From the NCBI GenBank assembly GCA_964444795.1, contig CAYUIQ010000128.1, positions 1 through 24,793 on the forward strand: a DNA stretch of 24,793 nt, written 5' to 3'. A model generated the notes under the pieces. That model saw nothing but the letters and a program-made list of their open reading frames with translations, ran no database searches and had not been told where the DNA came from. Origin of the DNA: JABMRP01 sp964444795. GTDB taxonomy: Bacteria > Planctomycetota > Planctomycetia > Pirellulales > Thermoguttaceae. Numbering within the stretch: position 1 is the first letter of the stretch; the number at the start of each line of letters is the position of its first letter. This document shows positions 6,825 to 13,576 of the stretch, one piece after another. A program made the translations under genes and the position numbers.

Positions 6825-9029
6825 ATGCCCATCCGGAAGTGCCTTTGCGCCACGACGCTCATCATGGCTGTTTGCATGATGCCGGCATATCTCCACGGTC
6901 AGGAAGATGAGACGCTGGCTCCGCCCGACCCTGCGATCCCGGTATTGCCGCCCACCATCGTTACGGGCACTCCCGAGAGCGGCGGCAGGGGCGAGGGCAC
7001 CGGTCCCGCCGGGCCAGCCAGGTTCACCAACTCCCCGTTCGATTCGCCGCCGGCAAACGGCTATACTGCAAATCGCGCCACGACCGGTACGAAGATCGAT
7101 GTGCCGCTGATCGACGTTCCCGCTTCGGTGGAGACCATCACACGGCAGGTGATGGATGACCAGGAGGCCGTTACGTTCTACGATCTGATGCGAAACGTCA
7201 GCGGTGTCTATCGCTACGACGGCGGTGCCGGCGGGACGAACGACAAGCTGATGATGCGCGGGCTCGAAGTCGAAGGCAACAAGGGCATCGACTTTCGGAA
7301 GAATGGTTTCCGCAATTCCTGCCGGACCCAACGCGAAACTGCCAACGTCGAGAGAATCGAAGTTCTCAAGGGTCCCGCGTCGGTACTGTATGGCGCCATC
7401 GGTCAGCCGTCGGGAATCATCAACTATGTCACGAAGCAGCCGCTGGCCAGCCTTCATCATCAGGCCGATATTCGCTTCGGCTACTTCGACGATTACCGGT
7501 TCACCGCGGACTCGACAGGGCCGTTGACCTGTTCCGGCAATTCTGCATACCGGTTGAATGTCGCGGCGCAAGACGCCGGCAGTTTTCGCGATTTCGTCGA
7601 CATGGACCGCGTCTTCATTGCGCCGGTGGTGGAGTGGCGCATCGATGGCGACACCTCACTCTCGGTCGAGATGGATTGGCTGCACGACCGGCGCGTCGGC
7701 GATCGTGGTATTCCGTATTATAACGGCAGCTTCCAGGCCGTTCCCATCAGCCGGTTTCTCGGCGAACCCGATAGCTGGGTGCGGACGGAAACGGGTCTGG
7801 TCGGCATCCACCTGAACCGTCGTCTCGGCCCCTATTGGGCATTTCGGGCGGGTTACGTCTCCAATTGGGCGGAAGAGTCGCGTTACGTTGTCGAGCAAAA
7901 GAAGTACGTGGCCCCCGGTTCCAGCGAAGTGGTGCGGCGGATGAAGGATCAGGAACTGACCGACGGCGACCACTTCTTCATTGGCGACCTCATGGGAGAG
8001 TTCGCAACGGGTTGCTGGCAACACCGTATTGTTCTCGGCACGGAATTGGGGACCAAGATTCGGCAACGAACGACCCTCGAAGGAAACGGCACGAATATCG
8101 ACATCTTCAATCCCGTCTACGGGTTGCCTCAGCCCGCGCCAAATCGACTGCGGAATGAATACGATCAGAATAACCAATACGGATTGTACTTTCAGGACCT
8201 CATCGAGATGTCGCCGTACCTGAAGGGGGTGGCCGGAGTCCGATGGGATTCGTTCCGGCGACGCACCTTCGAGACATTGCTTGGTCCCGGCCCGGTCGAT
8301 TCGAGCGATACGGCCTTGAGTCCGCGATTCGGCTTGGTCCTGCAACCGGTTCCCGAGATCTTCTCGATCTATACCAGCTACAGCGAATCGTTTGCACCCC
8401 AAACCGGGGTGACTCGGCTTGGCGTACCGTACGCTCCGGAGACGGGGAGGATGTACGAGGTCGGACTGAAGTTTGTATTGCTCGAAGAGCGTCTGCTGTT
8501 GAATTTCGCCGGTTTCGACATCTTCCACGAAGGCATTCTCGTCGACGATCCGATCGACGATTCCTTCTCCATTCAAGCGGGTGAGGCGGAGAGCAAAGGC
8601 GTCGAATTCGACTTGTACGGGCAGCTCACCGCACGCTGGGGCTTGCTCGCGAACTGCGCCTATATCGATTCGAGAATCACCGACGACAGCGACGTCGACC
8701 GCGTCGGCAACCGTCTTCCCAACGTGCCGTATTTCGGAGCCAGTGTTTGGACCCGATACGATTTGATCCAGACCCCTTGCCGGACGTTCGGCCTATCGAC
8801 CGGCATGGTCTACCTTGGAGAGCGGCAGGCGAATATCGACAACAAGCTTCAAGTTCCCGGCTACGCACGGTGGGATGCCGGTCTCTACTATCGCAAGGGC
8901 AGGCTCAACGTCAGCCTGCTTGCCGAAAACCTGCTGGATACGTTCTACATCGCCGCCGGGAAGAGCGACGTCGCCAATGTGCCGGGCGCTCCGTTCAATA
9001 TGAAGGGAACCGTTCAGGTAGTCTACTGA
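6825..9029 (+). CDS. TonB-dependent siderophore receptor
   Basis: A 734-aa outer-membrane receptor. I chose ATG 6825 because GAGAGG lies 7 bases before it and the protein then opens with a signal peptide (MPIRKCLCATTLIMAVCMMP...HGQ); an in-frame ATG at 6741 would add 28 polar residues. A TonB-box-like LPPTIVTGTP lies at ~41-50. The plug follows at ~95-205: 'IDVPASVETITRQVMDDQ', 'LMMRGLEV', 'VERIEVLKGPASVLYGAIG' and 'GIINYVTKQP' are diagnostic of the FhuA/FpvA siderophore-receptor family. The rest is a 22-strand-type barrel with 'LSPRFGLVLQPVPEIFSIYTSYSESFAPQ', 'YEVGLKFVLLEERLLLNFAGFDI', 'NRLPNVPYFGASVWTRYDL' and a final aromatic Tyr. Expected role: energised uptake of a ferric siderophore. 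No Fur box is evident immediately upstream. Confidence 0.93.
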   Translation: MPIRKCLCATTLIMAVCMMPAYLHGQEDETLAPPDPAIPVLPPTIVTGTPESGGRGEGTGPAGPARFTNSPFDSPPANGYTANRATTGTKIDVPLIDVPASVETITRQVMDDQEAVTFYDLMRNVSGVYRYDGGAGGTNDKLMMRGLEVEGNKGIDFRKNGFRNSCRTQRETANVERIEVLKGPASVLYGAIGQPSGIINYVTKQPLASLHHQADIRFGYFDDYRFTADSTGPLTCSGNSAYRLNVAAQDAGSFRDFVDMDRVFIAPVVEWRIDGDTSLSVEMDWLHDRRVGDRGIPYYNGSFQAVPISRFLGEPDSWVRTETGLVGIHLNRRLGPYWAFRAGYVSNWAEESRYVVEQKKYVAPGSSEVVRRMKDQELTDGDHFFIGDLMGEFATGCWQHRIVLGTELGTKIRQRTTLEGNGTNIDIFNPVYGLPQPAPNRLRNEYDQNNQYGLYFQDLIEMSPYLKGVAGVRWDSFRRRTFETLLGPGPVDSSDTALSPRFGLVLQPVPEIFSIYTSYSESFAPQTGVTRLGVPYAPETGRMYEVGLKFVLLEERLLLNFAGFDIFHEGILVDDPIDDSFSIQAGEAESKGVEFDLYGQLTARWGLLANCAYIDSRITDDSDVDRVGNRLPNVPYFGASVWTRYDLIQTPCRTFGLSTGMVYLGERQANIDNKLQVPGYARWDAGLYYRKGRLNVSLLAENLLDTFYIAAGKSDVANVPGAPFNMKGTVQVVY

Positions 9030-9041
9030 AAGGTCAAATCT

Positions 9042-9097
9042 CCTCGCCGGTTTCCCGTGACGGACCGCTCGGTGTATACTGGCATCGTCCCGTACCG
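9042..9097 (+). promoter_or_regulatory. 56-bp promoter-like repeat, copy 2 (upstream of truncated sulfatase)
   Basis: Second copy of the block at 5853-5908, with six substitutions and no gaps. It contains TATACT at 9075-9080. It starts 12 bp after the receptor stop codon and ends 30 bp before the sulfatase ATG. Confidence 0.55.
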
Positions 9098-9126
9098 AGT
9101 CGCACCCGCGGAAGAGGAGAACAGAC

Positions 9127-9264
9127 ATGCCCCACAACCGACCCCCCGCATCGACCCTCGTGGCGGTTGCCTTGCTCGCCGTATCCTTGCCGACGTCGCT
9201 TGCCGCCGAAGACAAACAGGGCGAGCGTCCGAACATTCTCTTTATCATGTCCGACGATAACTAA
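9127..9264 (+). pseudogene. Sulfatase N-terminal remnant (45 codons)
   Basis: ATG 9127 is preceded by GAGGAG (9114-9119). The 45 codons encode a signal peptide (ending LPTSLAAED) and then RPNILFIMSDDN, the conserved first strand and calcium-binding Asp-Asp of arylsulfatase/alkaline-phosphatase-fold sulfatases. TAA follows at 9262. The catalytic CxPSR formylglycine site and all later parts are absent, and I find no continuation in any frame downstream. Intact planctomycete sulfatases run to about 450-600 residues, so this is a truncated gene. The break lies at the start of a region with methyltransferase and transposase pieces, so deletion or insertion by a mobile element is the likely cause. 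The exported stub could still be translated. Confidence 0.85.
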
Positions 9265-9910
9265 CAGCGAATTTCGCAGAAACGCCCGAAACACGGAGAA
9301 TTCCGGGAAATCCGATTCTTTTCCTCCCCGCCAGATGCGATAAAACCACCTGGAATTAAGCAAGATTCATGACAATTAGCTACACTTTGCTACATCGCCA
9401 AAGAGATTTTCAAGATTCGATTCGGTGGCAGAAGAGCCAGCCTGGCCCTCCGCTGCATCGGTACGTGGGTCGGATTGGATCTCGCGGCGAAGTATGAACT
9501 TGGCCGCAATACGTAGCCCGCTCGCGGATGTCCTTGAAGTTCTCAGTGGTTCCGGTGATTGTCGGCTGTTGTCCGTTTCGTGCGGTCTGTCATGGGCGTA
9601 TGCCATATCAACCGAAGAGAGTGTCCACCTACAATAGAAGCTCTTCGCATCGATCCAATTGCCCGATCACATAATCTCGCATGCATTCCAAAGGCGAATC
9701 GTTGCCTTGAGGGTTGGCAGAACAGTTGAATCTTTATCAAAGGCAACCGTGTAGGCCGTAGATGGCAAAGAGTCATTCCCGAGATGAGAATGCAGACGCA
9801 GTCATTCAAGAGTTGAGAAGGCCCGTTCGCACGACCGAGGAAACGGAGCGACAACCTGAAAGCGCGATCCGAGAGCAGGAAAAGGGAAGGGGGGAACATT
9901 CGCCGGAAGA
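9265..9910. other. 646-bp region without a convincing gene
   Basis: No ORF here has a recognisable family match. Composition looks more AT-rich than the flanking receptor gene. The best candidate is a 76-codon minus-strand frame (9376-9606, MAYAHDRPHETD... to ...NLENLFGDVAKCS) with helix-like content (SGLRIAAKFILRREI) but no clear ribosome site. Bases ~9280-9300 (cgaaacacggagaattccgg) resemble degenerate intergenic filler. Probably decayed DNA between the broken sulfatase and the methyltransferase. Confidence 0.4.
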
Positions 9911-9923
9911 ATGAGAATCATTC
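9909..9923. promoter_or_regulatory. Palindrome over the methyltransferase start codon
   Basis: GAATGA-GAA-TCATTC is a perfect 6-bp inverted repeat around a 3-base centre, and the start ATG (9911) is inside it. It resembles the core of Fur boxes (AATGAGAATCATT), but could also be an autoregulatory operator or a translation-masking hairpin, or chance. Confidence 0.3.
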
Positions 9924-10711
9924 GGGCGGACTGTTTGGAGTGGATGCGGAAGCAGCCGGGCAATTCGGTCGACCTGATTCTCGGTTCACCGCCGTATGCT
10001 GAGAAAGGGCTGCGATACAGGGATTGTCGTAAGGTTGTCAGAACGAAGGACTGGGTCGAGTGGATGCTTGAAGTGACAGCGCAAGCAGTCCGGATTAGTT
10101 CTGGCTGGGTCCTGTGGGTTGTCAATGGCGCCGTGAGAAACGGGCGCTATTTGCCTGCCTGTGAGGGACTTGTTTGGGAGTGGTGTAAGAGAGGCTGCTG
10201 GTCGGATCGCTCCTGCATCTGGCACAAGAATTCTTTCCCCAACCGCCGTGAGTGGTTTGTCAATGACTGGGAGTATGTCCTTGCGTTCAAGAAGGCAGAT
10301 GGCCATCCACCATTCAACTGGCAGAGTGTGGCTCACCCGCCAGGGAAACGTCGCATGCAGACGTTTTCACACAGGGATTCGCGTGGCGTTCGCAATGATC
10401 TCAGGAAGGTCTCACCGAACAAGCTTGCTCGCCCCCGAGACGTGATTCGCGTGACGGTTGGCGGCGGTCACTTGGGCCACTGCCTCGCGCACGAGAATGA
10501 AGCGCCCTTTCCACTCAAGCTTGCCAGGCACTTTGTAGAAGTCTGCTCGAATCCTGGAGATACCGTGCTCGACCCATTTGTTGGCAGCGGAACAACGCTC
10601 CATGCGTGCGCTGAAACTGGAAGAGTGGGCATCGGAATTGACGTCAGACAATCGCAGGCCAGACTGAGCATGGATCGGCTCAAAGACGTGAGAGCAAACG
10701 CGCGAAATTGA
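9911..10711 (+). CDS. DNA methyltransferase, amino-methylating, beta-type motif order, solitary
   Basis: A 266-aa enzyme. The N-terminus 'ADCLEWMRKQPGNSVDLILGSPPYAEKG' contains catalytic motif IV as SPPY (residues 26-29). SPPY is the form usual for N4-cytosine methyltransferases, though it also occurs in some N6-adenine enzymes. The SAM-binding motif I comes late, as 'TVLDPFVGSGTTLHA' (DPF at ~221), preceded by 'FPLKLARHFVEVCSNPGD' (motif X-like). This IV-before-I order defines the beta group. Middle residues 'IWHKNSFPNRREWFVNDWEYVLAFKK' are typical of phage-borne or orphan enzymes. No restriction endonuclease is nearby, so it is probably an orphan modifier. Codon use looks less GC-rich than in flanking genes, suggesting acquisition. 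A short GGAAG immediately precedes the ATG. Confidence 0.88.
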   Translation: MRIIRADCLEWMRKQPGNSVDLILGSPPYAEKGLRYRDCRKVVRTKDWVEWMLEVTAQAVRISSGWVLWVVNGAVRNGRYLPACEGLVWEWCKRGCWSDRSCIWHKNSFPNRREWFVNDWEYVLAFKKADGHPPFNWQSVAHPPGKRRMQTFSHRDSRGVRNDLRKVSPNKLARPRDVIRVTVGGGHLGHCLAHENEAPFPLKLARHFVEVCSNPGDTVLDPFVGSGTTLHACAETGRVGIGIDVRQSQARLSMDRLKDVRANARN

Positions 10712-10724
10712 AGCACGTCAGCGA

Positions 10725-10973
10725 ATGTTGCGGTACGCGGTCACCGTGATCGACTGCTTCTCCCGCCATCTGCTGGCTTGTCAGTTGACGAGCAGCTACA
10801 GTGCGGTCGAGGCGATTCGGGCATTGGAAGTCGCCCGACAAGAGGCGGAACGACTATCGGGCCCTTTGAAGGAGCGTCCGTTCCTGGTGACCAACAACGG
10901 CTCGTCGTTCATCGCCCGACGATTTCAGCGATTTATCGAGGACGCGTACACGCACGTGCGGATTGCTCTCTAA
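10725..10973 (+). pseudogene. Integrase-core (rve) transposase fragment
   Basis: An 82-codon piece of a DDE-type integrase catalytic core: 'YAVTVIDCFSRHLLACQL' carries the first Asp, and 'PFLVTNNGSSFIARRFQRFIEDAYTHVRI' is the second-Asp region. In functional relatives the latter reads as DNGSxF; here Asp is replaced by Asn (NNGSSF). The frame stops at HVRIAL, exactly where relatives continue with a 'RTPxxxGxxERxH' helix carrying the catalytic Glu. Both ends are missing and no terminal repeats are evident, so it is a dead insertion-sequence remnant, of IS3/IS481-like type. It lies 13 bp after the methyltransferase. Confidence 0.75.
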
Positions 10974-11268
10974 TCCCAACGAACTGCTACGCCACCTTCC
11001 GTCTCGGAATTTCGCATGAGCCTAGGCGAAGTCGTAGGCTTCCATCTGGCCGGCCTTCACGGGCGTCCAGCATAGGAGCTTGCCACCATCAGAACCTTGC
11101 GGACGCGGTCCACGAACGATTGACGCGACCGGCGTGCTTTGCCTACGCTATTTGGGTGGCAACCGGGCAGTTTCGCGAGGGGAAATCCCTACCTAACGCG
11201 GGGTGTGAAGCCCACACTGAAGAGCTGCCGAAAGTCGCTGGGCTCGTACACCCGGCGATTATTCTTTC
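10974..11268. other. Non-coding scar between transposase fragment and GAF remnant
   Basis: About 295 bp with frequent stops in all frames and no recognisable protein, RNA gene or terminal repeat. Likely residue of the insertion-sequence decay. Confidence 0.4.
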
Positions 11269-11874
11269 GTGCAAACGGCAGCCGAACTGACCGGCCATGC
11301 CCTGATCGCGGTCGCCGAGCAAGAAAAGCAGAGGATGGAACTCTCCCTTCAGCGAACCCTGGGCGAATACTTCCGCCGGCCATCGTCGGTAACCGAACTC
11401 CGTCCCTGGCGAGCAAATCTCCTGGTCGAACTGGCCGAGCAAGTCGTCACCGGCACTGGCGCAAGTCGCGCGTCGCTCCTGGAATTCGACCCGGCCAATC
11501 GCGTATTCCACCGCACACACGCTCCGCCGCCTGACAAAAGAAACGAAACCGATCTCGCCGAGGCGGCGGTACAAGATGCGATGAAAGACCGTCCACTCGT
11601 CGTCGTCTCCGACTCACGGGAAGACCCCCGTCTGGCCGATCTCTTCGACACCCTTGAACCCACCGCCGGCCGCGCCGCCATCCTCGTCACCACCGACCAA
11701 ACCCCCGTCGCCCTGTTCCTCCTGACATCCACCCCCGCCCGTCCCTTCCGCTACCGCCGCATCGAATCGGTAGCCCAAGTCCTCCAAGACCTCGCCCCCC
11801 AACTCGCCTCCCTCCTGAAGCTCGGCAAGCCTCACCCCAAAGCAACAAGGCCGCACAAGAAACAGCAGGGCTAA
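11269..11874 (+). CDS. GAF-like domain protein, probably a C-terminal remnant
   Basis: Up to 201 residues, but the start is doubtful. GTG 11269 lacks a clear ribosome site; the frame is closed by TGA at 11218; ATG 11335 has AGAGG touching it with no spacing. Residues ~50-185 read as a GAF-type sensor domain: 'LLVELAEQVVTGTGASRASLLEFDPANRVF', 'VQDAMKDRPLVVVSDSREDPRLADLF', 'RAAILVTTDQTPVALFLLT' and 'FRYRRIESVAQVLQDLAPQLASLL' match the usual order of GAF strands and final helix. The tail is basic (HPKATRPHKKQQG). No output domain is attached, so it is probably the stump of a larger signalling protein, with its front end lost in the scar. Third codon positions are strongly GC, like the host genes. 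Confidence 0.5.
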   Translation: MQTAAELTGHALIAVAEQEKQRMELSLQRTLGEYFRRPSSVTELRPWRANLLVELAEQVVTGTGASRASLLEFDPANRVFHRTHAPPPDKRNETDLAEAAVQDAMKDRPLVVVSDSREDPRLADLFDTLEPTAGRAAILVTTDQTPVALFLLTSTPARPFRYRRIESVAQVLQDLAPQLASLLKLGKPHPKATRPHKKQQG

Positions 11875-12376
11875 CAACTCCAACGTAGTACCGTTTCAAA
11901 CGCCCCGGCGGGTGGTCGCGTATCGACAGCCGCGATCACCCGCGGGCTTCTGTTTGTCCCGCGCGTATTAACCTCCCCTGGGGATCGTGAAGGTGTCCCT
12001 GCTGGTGATTCCGTTCCCGCCCCCATCTGTCCTTGGATCGCAACTCGCCAAGACCGCGTGAAGTGGAACCACCGTCGCAGGGCACAGTCGTCTCGATTCC
12101 GCTGGTCGGCGGCCTGCACTATCGGTACGCCCGGCGCGCCGCGTAAACACGAACGCCGGCTTCCCAGGCTGGTTCCTCGCTACCGGTGCGCGCCTGATCG
12201 TGAAACAGCCTGACTCGCGCGGAATTTCAGTCCCCTTCGCGGCCATTTGTTCGGTCGCCACTCCACGCAACGTGTGTCCAATCGACTGGAACCATGGCCG
12301 GATGGAGTTATTGGGAAGGACACCTTTTAACGCGCTTTTAACGCGCGGTTGTATTCGTAGAATGTGGCAAACCACG
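11875..12376. other. 502-bp non-coding region with hairpin and short tandem repeat
   Basis: No supported gene. It contains a long-stem hairpin (11908-11943) after the GAF remnant, an exact tandem duplication TTTTAACGCGC at 12325-12335 and 12336-12346, and a small GTGG-CAAA-CCAC hairpin at 12364-12375. The last adjoins the stop codon of the minus-strand LRR gene and could help end the Rhs-locus transcript. Confidence 0.5.
11908..11943 (+). terminator. Terminator-like hairpin after the GAF remnant
   Basis: GCGGGTGGTCGCG (11908-11920) pairs with CGCGATCACCCGC (11931-11943) over 13 positions, with one G-T wobble and a 10-base loop. The following sequence GGGCTTCTGTTTG is moderately T-rich. It starts 34 bp past the stop codon. 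Confidence 0.5.
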
Positions 12377-13528
12377 TTAGAAGGTGATGCGACAGTCCAG
12401 GAACTCTCCCAACGCTTTCGCCCCTCTCGGTGTGACCGCCGTGTCGTCAAGGTACAATGCCTCGAGCGTCGTCAGACGCTGGAGGTGTATCAGCCCCTGG
12501 TCCGTGATCTTCGTGCCCCGTAGGGTCAGGTACTTCAGCTTCTTGAAATGGCTCAGTTTGGCTAGATCGGAGTCAACGATTTCAAGACCATCGAGAAGGA
12601 GGCTCTCCAGGGGAGCCGTTCCGGCCAGTCTGTTCAGTTCGGCTCCCGTAACGCGTGTCCCGGAAAGATCGAGGTACTCCAAAGCGACCATGTCTTTCAA
12701 CTGGGCAATGCCCGCATTGCCGACGCGGGTGTCGGAGAGGTTGAGCTTACGCAGACGGGGCATGTCTCTCAGATGGGCTATCATCGAGTCGTCAACAGGG
12801 GTGTTCGAGATGTCGAGGAACCACGCGCGTTTCAACTTGGTCAGAGCCCCCAGGCCGCGATCACTAATGGGGCATCCTCGCAACTGCAACACACCGAGGC
12901 TGGGCAATTCTGTCAGATGAGTAAACCCTGTCCCGGTAATATGCGTACTCTCGGCGCGGATGGTGTGCAACCAGCGCATGTGGGCTAGGTGGCGTAGGCC
13001 ATCGTCGTCGATCCGGCTGTTGTTGGCGTACAGCCACTGCAACTCCGTCAGCTCGCCAAGATGGGCAAGACCCTTGCCGGTGATGCCCGTGCTCGTTATT
13101 TCAAGAAAGATGACCTTGCGATGCCTGCCCACCTCCTTCATGTCGTCGTCCGTCACTTTGCTTCCCGAGAGCCTGAAAGAGCACAGGTTGCGGCATTGGC
13201 GCAGGCTCCGCAGACGCTTACCGGGAGAATCCTCTAGCCAGATGCGGACCGCCAGAATCTCCTCGGCGTAGCCCTCGGGGGCCAGTAGTCGCACCAATAC
13301 GGGTTGATACCTGTCGCTGGTTCCCACTCTGGTTCCCACTCTGATGCCTTCAGAGCGCACTTGCTCCTGCAAAGCATGTTGGTCCTGGCAGTACGTGACT
13401 CGGTCGGCGCACCAGGCGCCGGCTGTCGCCAGGGCCAGCGACATGGTAATCGGGCAGGCACCCAACCGATGGCTTCGTCGACGCCGACGAGGAATCGCGG
13501 GACCATCGCAACGGTAATCCTCTGTCAT
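12377..13528 (-). CDS. LRR protein, candidate partner/immunity protein of the second Rhs tip
   Basis: A 383-aa protein. AGGAGG sits 7 bases before ATG 13528; a GTG one codon upstream is too close. A basic N-terminus (PRRRRRSHRLG) precedes a hydrophobic stretch (ACPITMSLALATAGAWC), so it is probably exported or membrane-anchored. From residue ~115 there are 11 leucine-rich repeats of 24 residues (pattern LxxLxLxxTxITDxGLxxLxxLxx, for example 'LEYLDLSGTRVTGAELNRL'), ending with a Cys-capped 'LDCRITF'. This is the LRR type common in planctomycetes. It starts 48 bp after the stop of the truncated Rhs gene on the same strand, the position of an immunity gene in Rhs loci. LRRs are binding scaffolds, so a toxin-binding role is inferred, not shown. 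Confidence 0.8.
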   Translation of the reverse strand: MTEDYRCDGPAIPRRRRRSHRLGACPITMSLALATAGAWCADRVTYCQDQHALQEQVRSEGIRVGTRVGTSDRYQPVLVRLLAPEGYAEEILAVRIWLEDSPGKRLRSLRQCRNLCSFRLSGSKVTDDDMKEVGRHRKVIFLEITSTGITGKGLAHLGELTELQWLYANNSRIDDDGLRHLAHMRWLHTIRAESTHITGTGFTHLTELPSLGVLQLRGCPISDRGLGALTKLKRAWFLDISNTPVDDSMIAHLRDMPRLRKLNLSDTRVGNAGIAQLKDMVALEYLDLSGTRVTGAELNRLAGTAPLESLLLDGLEIVDSDLAKLSHFKKLKYLTLRGTKITDQGLIHLQRLTTLEALYLDDTAVTPRGAKALGEFLDCRITF

Positions 13529-13576
13529 CACAAGCCCTCCTCTTCATTGTTCTGAAACGATCGGTCGTGGCTGCTA

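Noticed and set aside
7656..8576. 306-codon minus-strand frame opposite the TonB receptor
   Set aside because: No family features; the plus strand has unmistakable receptor motifs throughout.
11143..11534. Frames in the region between the transposase fragment and the GAF remnant
   Set aside because: Arg/Pro-rich products without start signals; judged non-coding.
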